64,000 bases of DNA from Perkinsus olseni. Taxonomy: Eukaryota; Perkinsozoa; Perkinsida. Shown in pieces: positions 1-10,800 of this stretch. The notes below the pieces were generated by a model. The model saw only the letters and a program-made list of their open reading frames with translations. It was not told where the DNA came from and made no database searches. Positions within the stretch are counted from its first letter, which is position 1; each line of letters starts with the position of its first letter. A program made the position numbers and the translations under genes. The DNA lies in contig JABANN010000045.1 of the NCBI GenBank assembly GCA_013115125.1, positions 39,749 to 103,748 on the forward strand, given 5' to 3'.

Positions 1-653
1 GGTGGTACGTGAAAGCGATCATTCGAGGCTGAGTGGCCGTGGTGATCTGATTCATTCGGCTTCCGAACTCGGCTATGGCGGCCTGTGCCTCTTGAGACGA
101 CTGCAAGCCGCCTGCTGCTGCCAAGCCTGAGCGGTAGCCAGACTCTCCTGGACAAGTGTGAATTGGGTACCGCCCTATTACCGGATCCACTGCCAGCTGC
201 CCCACCGAACAGCCCCCCACCACTGGACTGAGCACCACCTCCGAAAAGCCCACCGCCGCTCGACTGAGCACCACCTCCGAACAGCCCTCCACCGCCACCA
301 CTACTGGCCGGCGCACCGAAGAGACCGCCTCCACCACTGCTCGGAGCCGATCCGAAGAGCCCTCCACCCGCGCTGCTGCTGGTAGCGCCACCGAACAGAC
401 CCCCACCAGTGTTGCCTCCCCCTCCAAACAGTCCTCCTCCTCCACTACTCGAAGCCCCCCCACCAAAGAGAGAACTTCCACTGCCCGGCGTTGATCCGAA
501 AAGGCCGCCTCCAGAGCTCTGCTGAGCCGGGGTGCTGCCGAAGAGCCCCCCGCCCGCTGACGATTGGGGTGTCGAGCCGAACAGCCCTCCAGCCGAGCTC
601 TGCGATCCCCCGCCAAACAAGCCAGTAGAAGAGCCAGTAGACGCTCCGAACAT
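1..653 (-). CDS. GLFG-repeat nucleoporin, N-terminal part (partial at window edge)
   Basis: The minus-strand frame starts at the ATG at 651-653 and encodes a Gly/Ser-rich domain with about twelve LFG motifs (GGLFG, GSTP and GGGA spacers), the hallmark of FG nucleoporins lining the nuclear pore channel and binding transport receptors. I place a 34-nt GT-AG intron at 148-181. After it the frame continues without Gly repeats as a more polar segment (SSQEAQAAIAEFG, then RMIAFTYH) that runs off the left edge. The architecture, an N-terminal FG domain followed by a helical segment, suits a Nup54/57/62-type protein, but the family-specific C-terminal domain is outside the window, so no symbol is given. 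It lies 195 bp downstream of the NOLC1-like gene on the same strand. Repeat-driven length variation is expected. The FG identity is confident; the exact paralog is not. Confidence 0.75.
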   Translation of the reverse strand, partial: MFGASTGSSTGLFGGGSQSSAGGLFGSTPQSSAGGGLFGSTPAQQSSGGGLFGSTPGSGSSLFGGGASSSGGGGLFGGGGNTGGGLFGGATSSSAGGGLFGSAPSSGGGGLFGAPASSGGGGGLFGGGAQSSGGGLFGGGAQSSGGGLFGGAAGSGSGNRAVPNSHLSRRVWLPLRLGSSRRLAVVSRGTGRHSRVRKPNESDHHGHSASNDRFHVP

Positions 654-847
654 GCTGGCCTTACAACGCTAAATGCAAGGCCCCATTCCGCCATCCACTT
701 TGAACCCAACACCTTCATCAACCTTAGACGTTTGAGGAAGCAATCTATGTCAGGAGAAAGTAGAAACGTAATAGAGGCTTCAAGCTTAGTCAACTGCAGT
801 GATGATAATACTATACAGATGAGAATAATCATCACGACGACGATGTT

Positions 848-3206
848 CTAATCAGAGTCGGAGTCGGAGTCAGGGAAGGGGATCGAGTTGATGCCTGTCT
901 CGAGAGCTCCACCGCCACGCCACGAGGCTCGCTTCTTCTTAGCCATCTCCTTGCGGAAGTCTGGCAATACCACAACATCTTCGACTCGCGCTAGGGTACT
1001 ACACTACTACCTTTACCACGAACCTTGATCAGGTCCGAAGCTGCCTTGTCACCCCAGGTGTCACCAGCACCATGGCCGAACCTACACAGAGTAGTTCCAG
1101 GAAAGCTCCACCAAGGCAGCTTAGCAATTCTACCTCTTCTTTGCTTCATGAGTATTGTCCTTTCTCGAGGTCGTAAGATGGGAGATGTACCTGTCATTGG
1201 TCCCCTACCACCTGCACACTTGAAAGAGATACCTACTTGGACTCATCTATCCGCCTCCAGTGGTCTCCATGCTTCTTGCCAGAGGTAGCAGCAGACTCTC
1301 CTGTGCTGTCCTGCCACCATTCAGAAGAAGGCGCCTCGCTCCATTCCCATTCTTCGGAACTTTCGGGCGTCGTGGGAGCCTGCTCCTCGCTTTCTTCCGC
1401 GGGTTGCTCTGATAGGACACCCGCTACATCAATGACCCCCGACCCGTCGGTAATACCAACAGAAGCCTTCTCCTCCTGCTCGTTCTCAACCTCTGCACTC
1501 TCTTCCTCGGCCTTCTTTGCTTCTGAGAGGCAACCTTGCACAAGCCAAGCGAACTCAAATCCCGATCTTGAGCCGACGCCCAGAAGAGTATCACTAAACT
1601 CAGCCCGAACGACATTACTCTCGGACTGCTTCTTCTTGGTCACCACAGCTCCCCCTTCAGAAGCAATCTCCTCCTCCTCAATGGCCTCGTGCTTCCCTAA
1701 AGACGAAGGATCCGCGATCAATACCCAACCTCGCTCGGATAATCCCCGCGTTCTGCACTACTCTTCGAATGCTTCTTTTTCTTCTTGGGGGCCTCCTCTT
1801 CCTCCACTACTGCCTCGGGTTCCTCGACCTCCTCTACACTCTTGCGATGCTCTGAATGAAGCTTTGGTAATGCAACAAATCGCCCGTTCGTGATCGATGG
1901 TACTACTCTTCGAGTGCTTCTTCTTCTTGGGGGCCTCTTCCTCCTCTTCTTCTTCCACTACCTCCTCAGGTTCCTCGACCTCTTCTGCACTCTTGCGATG
2001 CTCTAAGTGAGGCCCGGATGGTAGAGCAAATCGCCAGACGTTTTCAACGGTACTACTTTTCGAATGCTTCTTCTTCTTGGGAGCCTCCTCTTCCTCCACT
2101 ACCTCCTCGGGCTCCTCGACCTCCTCTACACTCTTGCGATGCTCTAAGCCAGGTAAGAACAGAGATACCCAAGTTTCTCGGCAGTGATCAGCAACGATAC
2201 TACTTTTCGAGTGCTTCTTCTTTTTCTTTGGAACCTCCTCCTCATCCTCGGACTCCGCAGCGACCTCCTCTACCTCAGCTATCTTATGCTCTGAAAAAGA
2301 TTCTCGAAATTGAATCGATCTTGGTTCGCCTCCACCCACAATACTTTTAGAGTGCTTCTTCTTTCTCTTCTTCTCGGGTTCGGCCGGCTCCTCAGCAGCG
2401 ACTAAGAGGAGATCCCGATTACTCGACCGCAGTGCCGACACGCTCGGGAATATAAAAGTTTACTACCCTCGGCCTCCTCCTCCTCCTGAGCGACCTCCTC
2501 CAGCTGACCATTCTCTGAAAAGAATATGTGAGAAGCTCTTCTACGACTCGGAGCTAGTCACAGCTCTAAGTTGTATAGGACAGCAAACACTGGGATCGAA
2601 CACCTCAGGTGGTCGATGCTCACTCTTAGAATGCTTCTTTTTCTTTTTCTTCTCGACAATCTTAGTGGATTCGGGCTCTGAAGGGGAATCATCGTTGTCT
2701 TGATAACGCTCTGTCTCAATTCAAAAGACTCCCTATTTTACCTTCAGTGACTTCCTCCACCTCTGCCTCTTCTGCTGCTGCTAGCGCCTTCTCTAAGAAA
2801 AAACCACGGCCGTCGTAGCGCAAGTCACGAAGAGGCACTTTTCAACAATAAGTACTACTTTTCGAGTGCTTCTTTTTCTTCTTCTTTGCAGGCTCCTCGG
2901 CGTTGACCTCTACAAGCTCTTTCTCATCTGAGACGCCACCCATACTACGCTTAGTTCCAGCCAAGGAAAGAACGATGTAGACGAGATGCACATGCCTTGA
3001 AAATCAACCCAGCTAGACAGACGAGATCACCTTCGGCGGGTGCTGCTTGGAGCTCTTCACTGATCTCCTCCGCCTTGCGCTCTGAGAGAAGTCACGCTAC
3101 GAAAGAGGGAGTTCAGCTTCAGCTCACTCTTGGAGTGTTTCTTCTTCCTCTTCTTCAACTCGACATCACCCTCGACATCAACTGCAGGACACGGAAGGCG
3201 AGCCAT
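848..3206 (-). CDS. NOLC1: NOLC1/Nopp140/SRP40-like nucleolar phosphoprotein
   Basis: This multi-exon minus-strand gene runs from the ATG at 3204-3206 to the TAG at 848-850. The C-terminus matches the SRP40_C domain: GDTWGDKAASDL, VRGK, then after a 50-nt intron (961-1010) FRKEMAKKKRASWRGG, ending in ETGINSIPFPDSDSDSD. Upstream, about eight exons each encode an acidic stretch (EEVEEPEEVVEEEE) followed by a basic KKKKHSK block, the alternating acidic/basic pattern of Nopp140, a chaperone of box C/D and H/ACA snoRNPs and Pol I transcription in the nucleolus. Almost every such exon ends in ...HSK and is followed by an intron starting GTAGT or GTGAG. The exon at 1233-1721 is mostly acidic and Ser/Trp-rich just before the C-terminal domain. 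I see no N-terminal LisH motif. Exon joins around 1030-1230 are not fully resolved. Confidence 0.85.
1757..2293 (-). repeat. tandem exon-intron modules inside the NOLC1-like gene
   Basis: Four near-identical modules follow each other. Each consists of an exon of about 85-95 nt, beginning AGCATCGCAAGAGTG (the first begins AGCATAAGATAG) and ending in a KKKKHSK-coding block, plus an intron. The introns are 60 nt (2144-2203), 54 nt (2003-2056), 55 nt (1852-1906) and about 65 nt below 1766. Three start GTAGTA and one GTAGTG. Exons are far more alike than introns. The first two introns are multiples of three and stay open, so a naive ORF reads through them. Confidence 0.8.
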
Positions 3207-3424
3207 TGATGACTGGTATAAGTTGACTATCTACTCGACGCAACGCATTCGAGTATTCCCGCTGCCAAGTCCGAAGACAACCAAGCCTCCTTCAGTGAAA
3301 AACACCGGCCAGAAAAATCGAAGAAGTGCAATACTTGCAAATACCGAGTGTGAAGAAGCTTTGCATCGTAGCGGATTCGAAGTTCCCAGAATAATAGCTC
3401 GGGGGAATGGGTTGTTTCGACTTG

Positions 3425-3545
3425 ATCACTCGGTAGCGCGGCGACGAGGAAAAAAGCGGCCACCGGGGATCGAACCCACGCCGTCAAGCGGTCACCGTCA
3501 CCGGGGATATGACCTTCCTCTGGGCGACTCGCTCGCGGATCAGTC
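3425..3545 (-). other. Pol III-like unit: tRNA B box followed by oligo-T (tRNA relic?)
   Basis: On the minus strand the sequence around 3462-3472 reads GGGTTCGATCCCC, a good match to the tRNA T-arm/B-box. It is followed after a short acceptor-like segment by a run of six T (plus-strand AAAAAA around 3450), as at a Pol III terminator. An A-box-like TCGCCCAGAGG lies about 50 nt upstream. I could not fold a proper cloverleaf: the acceptor and D stems pair poorly and no anticodon loop is convincing. A degenerate tRNA or a tRNA-derived SINE head is possible. Confidence 0.25.
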
Positions 3546-3738
3546 TCCATTGAGGACCAATGTACCTCCGGAGAAGGTCTTCAACGATTGGAGATAACAT
3601 CATGCGTCGTCGTTCAAGACTCATTAACACAACGCTCGGATGGTTTTGTGGCAACATCAACAACAAAAAGCATCACAAACATTGTTTTATGGTGGGAATC
3701 AATAATCTGAGTCGCGGAGTATCGTACGAAGTCGCATG

Positions 3739-4218
3739 TCAACAGCAAGTTTCGAATAGATCAGGGCCTTCAAGAAGCAGGTTAGCCAAGTGAAATATGT
3801 CTTGTCCTTCAGCCCAGGAGTATTTAGGGACTCTGTAGTGATCCTTATAATGAAGGGTGGAGTATGGTCCACGCCAATGGTCTAGGTTATCCGGCTTTCT
3901 GGGGTGTACCTTGCCTGTTAAGAGCCACATTACAACACCCTGAGATATATCAATATCAGTCATGAGGTCAGCCTCTGGGACACCCTCTTTCTGTGCTATG
4001 TACTTCACATAGTTTCGGAATCGCTGATCGCACTTCTCAACCATGTAGGGTTTGTCAGACAGTTTGGATGGGTCGGGAACGACCTGGTCCGCACCCTCTT
4101 CCAACTCCCTCAATCGATCCTCGTCGAACTTGAGCTCCATCTCCCTGAATGTTAGAAGGAGCAATAGAGTAAAGGGCAGCAGCAGCAGAGTCGGGAGGAA
4201 AACACTTGTGGTCCACAA
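3739..4218 (-). CDS. secreted/membrane-anchored orphan protein with HWRGP motif (copy A)
   Basis: An open frame of 159 codons starts with a hydrophobic Leu-rich segment (residues about 5-23) typical of a signal peptide or anchor, followed by a charged, probably globular domain (KFDEDRLRELEEG ... YVKYIAQKEGVPEADL ... DHWRGPYSTLHYKDHY). I do not recognise the family. The HWRGP motif is also present in the gene immediately upstream on the same strand, which suggests two diverged tandem copies of a lineage-specific secreted family. The true start could be an internal Met just after the hydrophobic stretch (MELKFDED), or there may be an upstream exon, so the N-terminus is uncertain. Confidence 0.5.
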   Translation of the reverse strand: MWTTSVFLPTLLLLPFTLLLLLTFREMELKFDEDRLRELEEGADQVVPDPSKLSDKPYMVEKCDQRFRNYVKYIAQKEGVPEADLMTDIDISQGVVMWLLTGKVHPRKPDNLDHWRGPYSTLHYKDHYRVPKYSWAEGQDIFHLANLLLEGPDLFETCC

Positions 4219-4393
4219 TAGTGGAGCGAACTACACCTGCAAACTGATCTCAGCAATGAGCCCTTACGGTATATAGCGATCAAGAGTCGTGGATAATCTT
4301 GTTATCTGAAGAGGCTGCCCGGGTGCGGGTGTATCGAGATTGACCCATGTAACCCATTGTACCTACGAAGACAAGGCTGTTGGACAAAGGCAA

Positions 4394-5216
4394 TCAGGGG
4401 GGATGACCGACGAATTGTGCCTTTCTCTTGGAGACGTAGCGATACAGGAACTCTAGCTGCATGTCTTCACATCCGTGGGAAGGACCTCTCCAATGAAGGT
4501 CATTTTGAGACACATACGAGGAGAAATACTTGAGCTTCGAGCGTGACGGCCTTGGAAAGGGCAAGGTACTTGGGTACGGAGCTAGATTCAGGGCTCCTTG
4601 CATCCGTGCAAGCATCTCCTCCTCCCAAGGGGGTATGCCACCGATCTCCTTCATTAGATGACGTTTAAGGGAAGGCACCCTGTCTGTAAGGTTCTTCTCT
4701 GTAGCGTTCTGGGCCTCAATTGAAAAGCCGGTTCCAACGCCCTTGAAACGCCTTGTGAGATGAGCATCCATCGAGACGTCGAGGAAGAATCCATACCTAA
4801 GAGTGATGAGCATACCGCATGGCCTGTGAAGGAAGAAGACTATTTCATCACGTTGAGTTGGTCAGATCCCGGACGATATACTTCACGCGCCCTTCAGCAT
4901 CACAACCAACAGCACACTGAAAGGAATGACCAGATGGTCAGACGCTCCCTGCTCAAGCCGCATCACATGCTCTTTATCAACCTCAGAACGTGTATCACAA
5001 AAGTTCGCTCGATATTTGGTTGCCCGCTGCTCAGATCGAGTACTCGTAGCCTGTGGAATGACAAGAGAATCTCGACTGTGAATCTTCATTCACATTGAAT
5101 GAGAGGCTCACCTCCGAAGTAACTGGAGGGTCACGCGTTGGACTCCCTTTCAATATCCCTTCCACCAAGTGAAGCGTCAGTGTTACGAATATAGAGGAGA
5201 ACAATGAAGTTGGCAT
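4394..5216 (-). CDS. secreted orphan protein with HWRGP motif (copy B), three exons
   Basis: The gene starts at 5216 with a signal peptide (MPTSLFSSIFVTLTLHLVEG). Three exons are inferred at 5216-5112, 5050-4887 and 4823-4394, separated by GT-AG introns of about 60 nt. They join into one frame of 699 nt (232 residues plus stop). The last exon carries KRHLMKEIGGIPPWEEEML and SQNDLHWRGPSHGCEDMQLEF. The shared HWRGP block and the adjacent, same-strand position make it a likely paralog of the gene at 3739-4218. No known domain is recognised. The consistent phase over three exons supports a real gene; secretion is inferred from the N-terminus. Confidence 0.6.
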
Positions 5217-6153
5217 GAGTACGGTGGCTACGATGAAGCTACTATGGGGATCGACTCGATCCGATCGACTCTGTCACGGTACCCTCCATTGACGGTACCT
5301 TCCGCTACCCCGTTGGGGGTAGCGGGCAGTTGCAACCCATGAATTAGAGTCTATCAATCAGCGATCTGCTTCAGCGACACTTCTAGGTTGTGGCGCTGAT
5401 GCGTACCCGAAATGACGAACAGATGACTTCATGTTCATGCTAGAGTCTATAGAAGAACCTCTACCTGAACAGGCTCTCGTATATCAGACGAGAAGATTAA
5501 CGATCTCATAAAGCAACTGACAGCATAAGTCAACGCTGACTATGCCTTCGACCTCATCATCATCATCGCCGACTAATGGGACGACAGATTCTGTCAAAGT
5601 ACCGAGAGAACAGGCAAGAGGAATGGTTGATGCGCCCATAACCATCATGAGGGCTCTCTTGGATCAAAGACGGACAGCTTCGCTAGAACACAAGTGAGCT
5701 TGATCATTTCCGAGCTGGGCCGGCGTGAAGAGGTTTGCTTCTCTTGGATGATGCACAAAATTCGCAATAAGATACTGCTGTTGCAAATGGGGTGCGCCCG
5801 AGAGACGGGCCCAGAACGCCGGCGCACTCTATTCGCAACGATTACTATTGAGCAACCTACAGCGTAGGCCCTTGAAGGCGCAACTATCGGAGAACGGAGA
5901 AACCGAGATGCCTCGTCGATAGCCACGACGTCGGTGAGCCAATTCACCAGTGCTCGGCAGTGACAACTCTACACAGACAACAGGTGATGCCTAGGAACGA
6001 GAGGTGGCTGTCATAAGATGATAACGACAGATCACAACCAGCGGCGAAAGAAAGCACTCAACGGTAGTTACAGTCCACCACCACGTGAATGCAAAGTAGC
6101 AGTGGTAGTAGTAGTTCGGGAAGGTATACACCATTATCGTGAAGAAGGACGAA
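5217..6153. other. intergenic stretch, no gene seen
   Basis: No ORF here has family resemblance or credible exon structure. The only structured feature is a GC-rich hairpin at 5302-5325, listed separately. The rest looks like ordinary intergenic sequence between the secreted orphan gene and the end of the HAD phosphatase gene. Confidence 0.5.
5302..5325. other. GC-rich perfect hairpin
   Basis: Arms CCGCTACCCC and GGGGTAGCGG pair perfectly over 10 bp around a 4-nt loop. It lies about 85 bp upstream of the start of the secreted orphan gene at 5216. It could be a regulatory hairpin or a remnant of a small inverted-repeat element. Nothing else in the sequence decides. Confidence 0.35.
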
Positions 6154-7479
6154 TCATTCGTGCAGGCCCATCAGTCGCAAAACACTTTCCTTGTCAAGCA
6201 AGTTCTGGAAAACCGTATGGTTCTCTGATGTTGCTTGCTGTACGCTGTCAAGTTGCTCAGCAGTGAATGTCCCTGTAGTGACTCCAATGGCGAAGGCACC
6301 CTGAAATGATGAATAACCATTATAAAATACGGTAGAATACAACGGTCACTGATGGCCGTTCCCTCACCCCGTCAATCGCAGCTTCGATGTCGCTCGGAGC
6401 ATCGCCGACATGAAAGTGCCTGAGAGTGAATGATCGCTGATACTCATACGACAGACTAGCTCGTAGGGAGGAGGAGGCGACTCGAGTCGAGGAGAGAGCA
6501 TTCAGATGGAGCCACCGAACCACAATGCTCGCATGAGCATTGCGCAGTCTAAGACAGGGACCCTAGAGCGGAAAGCGTAGGGGAGGTCGGCGAACTTACT
6601 TTACTATATCAGGAAAAACGGAGTCAGCCTTGCTGCGGGCCATACGAACAAGCTCCGTTCGATAAGGCGAGTCGTTACCTCCGAAGGCACCAACCTGAGG
6701 ATGTGATAACCTCTACAGCATGATGTGTGATGAGCGGAAGAATGATTACTCTAATCGGGTCAGTGGTGAAGTATTGCTCGATGCCTAGGGCACGCATCTT
6801 CGCCCAACCAATAGACTCGACGTTGCCTGTGACCAAACCAACGATGACCTGTCAAAAAGGAGGGCATGGTGACCCGTCCAATTCAATCAGCAGACCGCAA
6901 GGAGGCAGTCCTACCTTGTCTTTGTAGTTCTCAGAGAGCGTTTTCAACAACGACTCGACACCCGGTAAGATCTCCAAACCCTCACCGAACTTCTCGAAAT
7001 GTTCACGTCCGAATTTGTCCATAACCTGAGGGTCTACGAAATGGCTCGGCGGAACGGTCCTCCCAAAGTGGTCATAGGGGAGGCGAAGACCGTACCTTCA
7101 TAACGGCGGCAACCTTATCGTCGGTAACTTCCTCAGGCGGGCATCCGTAGTGGACAGCGAGATCTCTCGCGATCAACATGTCAGTCATACCATGATGAGG
7201 AATCTGAAAGAGAAATGCCGGTTGCCTTCGAAGACCTCTGCCGGTGGCACTAAGCTAAGGGGCCCACGCCAGCACAGCTCATTTCTCAACTCTTACAGCA
7301 GTAACGTCCGCATCGTCGGTGTCGAAGACCGCCTTCATGCCAGCAGCGAATGCTAGATGGTGCCATCTGTTGCGCTCAGCGCTATTGGCCCCTACTGACC
7401 GAACAAGTGTTCCGTCGACATCAAAGGTCACTAGAATACGGGTGCCTTGCTGCTGCTGTTGCTGGACGGCGGTGGACAT
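6154..7479 (-). CDS. HAD-superfamily phosphatase (phosphoglycolate-phosphatase-like)
   Basis: Exons on the minus strand give, in order: motif I ILVTFDVDGTLVRS with the catalytic DxD; a helical cap region (IPHHGMTDMLIARDLAVHYG and DKFGREHFEKFGEGLEIL, then PGVESLLKTL); motif II VGLVTGN; motif III Lys in SIGWAKMRALGI; GAFGGNDSPYRTELVRMA; and motif IV HFHVGDAPSDIEAA. All four HAD motifs are present, so an active Mg2+-dependent phosphohydrolase is expected. The cap type and the GFGG-like loop resemble phosphoglycolate phosphatase/hydrolase-like proteins, but the substrate is unknown. The start was chosen at 7477-7479 (MSTAVQQQQQQG), just before motif I. An in-frame upstream Met at 7569 would add about 30 residues. 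The stop is TGA at 6154-6156. At least six exons with short GT-AG introns. No targeting peptide is evident. Confidence 0.9.
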
Positions 7480-7863
7480 ACTGGCTTCACCAGAAGTAAT
7501 CAGACGTAAGTTAAACTGCGCTTCAAAGTAGACCGATGTCGGGAACACCTCCTCCTCCTTCTTGAGCACCAGGACGAGGAAACAACGTCACAGGAGAACT
7601 CAACACCTTCGGACCTATAAAACCTATAAGACATGTAATATTAGCAAGCAAACTATTTGCAACCCGGCCGGAACTCGTTTGAGACCAGTAGCCAGTAGCC
7701 AGTCGCAGCGTTTAGTCAAGTATAAGAGGTGAGGACGAGGGCATATCGGAGTCACTCGACAGTGGTCCGATAAAGTACAGAAGAGTTTCACCTACGCTAT
7801 GGCATAACTACCGGAAACGACAGTTGCTAGAGAACTCGATAGTGATAAGGCATGATATAATCG

Positions 7864-10800
7864 TTATAGTACGTCGAAACACAGAGAGGTGAACTGGCGG
7901 GCAGCGGCGGCGGTTAACTCTAAGCCGTAGGGTTGTCCCCTCCAAACGCTGGCGGCGCGGACCTGAAAGGCCCAGATATATCAGCCGGGCCGTGGACCGC
8001 GGGCTCGACAAACCAGGTAATGGTTCTTGCGAGGGGTGAGGGAAGGCAGGGATGAATAGTGTACCCGAACTCACCCTTTCCTGTGATGCAGACCCTGATG
8101 CGAGAACTCTCCCAACTCCATATCGTAGCCTCTGCTGGCTTGCAGTAGTTCCTCGTTTACATAACGACGTGCTCTCCGAGGTGCAGGGGAATGATGAGCA
8201 CTACTGCCGAATGCTACCTACAAAAGCATGAGAGGCTCTCAGGCGATGAGCCAAGGCCAGATCGCTCCGCCCACCGCCTACCTCTTCGCCCCAGCGCTCA
8301 ACTGAAAGCATTCGTTTATGGTACGTGATGGGCTCGTAGTACTTGTCGATGACCACCATTTCGTGGATCAGGTCCTCGGCCTGATGACGATGAGACAGTT
8401 GAGGTAGCGAACACCAGCCGTCAGTGTTCTACCTTCGCGAGCACAGCATGATCTGTCTTCTTTACCGACTTCACAATAATCCGTTTGCCGGCGTGGCTGT
8501 ACCTGAAAAGACGGACTGGACACTGGTGTCACGTCGGGAGCTATTTGACTATCGGTTCTCAACAAAGGACGGCGGTCGTGTTGTACGTGAATGACTTTGA
8601 CAAGACCATCAACAAGTGTGGGAAACCCACAGTCCCTCGGCCGCCACAGAGAACTACCGTTCGGCGAGGGTGTTGATGGCTTCCATGGCGCTGTATCCGT
8701 GAATATCAGCATTCTGACAATGGAGTTCGGCCGTGTCTGGATCAGACGCTATATCGAAGGCTTCTAGGAAGTCCGATGAGGAGGCGAAGCAGAGGGGACC
8801 ATGCAGGTCATAGACCTAGACAAGATTACACGATCGAGTGGGCATAGGGTAGGGGGATGGTCACCTTGAGTTCATCAGTGCTCATATCCGGACGTTCGAC
8901 TACACTCAGGCTCTTGTGGCTCTGCCAGGAGAATAAAAGGGCCTACCAAGGAACTCGAGAGCTCACCCAGGAACTCATCAACACCCGAGAGCCTGCTCGA
9001 CAACAGGTGCTCACTTGAAGGCACACGCCGACTCCCACGGCGATCGCCAGGTCAGTGAGAAGGGTCACCACGGTCACGACTACTATTATGAGTACATCCC
9101 CACGGGGAAGCTTCCTCGAGCCCCGAAGGATATACCGTTGGACCAGTTTGTTCCTGAAAAGGACAACACTAGAGAGCCCGCCTCAGAGATGCCACCTATG
9201 CTCACGAGCGCATCTGCTTGGTCATGAAGGCCGCCGCTACCATACCGAATGTCGACCACTCGAAGGTGTGGATAACCACGCAGAACATGACACCCACCAG
9301 GGCCGCAATAGGGATGATGTTGATGGCGTGGTAGACGAACTGAACGGGGGGAAGCAATGACTTCACAGCATCGCCAGAAACACGGATACGGGGAGCAAAG
9401 GTTATGGGATCCCCATTGAAGTCTCATCAGCTAACTACAGCCGTCTACTACACTGACGTTCACGGAAGAGGTCGAGAGTATCTTACGACCTCGTGGATTA
9501 CCAGGAGTATGAATAGTGTAAAGATACCCGCCACAAATCCAGAGAGCCTTGAAGTGCCGCCAGACTTGATGTTGATCATCGACTGTCCGATCATAGCACA
9601 GCCGCCCATACCGCCGAACGTACCTAGCAGGGCCAAACTGATACGAATTGGCGGGGAAACTCCGGTGGATATAGTTTCATAAAGGCGCATGCAACGAAAC
9701 ACGGCGATCCCGAATTCAGTCGGTTAAACAAGCTTGAGGGCTACCTTTCTTTCAAATTCGGCAGTGACCTACCAGTAATAAGCTGCGCCAGCCCCTGCCC
9801 CCAACACTCCCTATTAGGGTTCCCTTTGGTCTGCGTTATCTCATCAATCAGGTTCAGCGTTAGCAGTGACTCGATAATCCCTGAGCATCATGGACGGCGT
9901 AGGGTGGAACCAACAGGAAAATCTTCAAGTCTTCGATATACAGCTGTACTGTAGAGGACTCACCGATAAGAGCAATGACTATGGCATGAGGGAAAATGAA
10001 GGTGAACAGATCCCAATCGAAGGTCGGTAGGTGCCAACGATCGTCGAACCATATAGGTATGGGGAAGTAGCCCTGAGGCGGCGGAGGTGGGAGCCAGCCG
10101 GCTGCCAGTACTCAGTGCGCTCCTCACCTTCACCGAGGCTATGTCCTCCACGAGGCGAGTAGGCCATCCAACCTGCCTGTATATACCCCATTCAACACCG
10201 GTGGCGATGACAATGCCTGAAAATACAACAACACTGAAATTGGGCGAGATCACCGCTAGTGACTTACCCGTGAGGGCACTGGGGAATCGAGTGAACTTTG
10301 GCAGTACGAAAGTGACGGTCATGGTGATCGCCACCAGAAGGAGCATCTTGAGGATATCATCCCAAGGCAGCCACGGCTCGCCATCGGTAAGGACCTACGA
10401 CCCAACACAGTCATCACCGAACACCATTACCCGGATCGAATTAGCTGCACTTCCACCAGCAGGAAGAATCGACAGCCCATTCCACCACACGAGCAGTCGC
10501 CAACAGTCGCTGCCAAGATCTCACCTCGAAGGCTGTGAGCCTTCGCGCCGGGCCGACAGCATTTCCTTGCGTCCACTTGAACGCCTCAAGCTGGGCGAGA
10601 AAGATAACAATCGCCAGACCGTCCACGAAGCCTATCATCACCTGAAGGAGCTTCCTTCAGGGGACACACAATCCGCGGCGAGAAAATAGCAGAACGCGAT
10701 GCTACTACCGGTGCTGATATCATGCGCAGGAGTTTACCAGCCCGGAAAACGCCGAACAGGATTTGAATAACTCCAGCCAACATGACCGTGTAGAAGAGGT

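Noticed and set aside
991-1010. A 20-nt intron in the NOLC1-like gene
   Set aside because: The conserved SRP40_C sequence joins better if the intron is the full 50 nt 961-1010, ending at GCCAG before FRKEM, so no ultra-short intron is needed.
1237-1893. 218-codon Ser/Pro-rich plus-strand ORF
   Set aside because: Antisense shadow of the acidic NOLC1-like exons; it has no features of its own.
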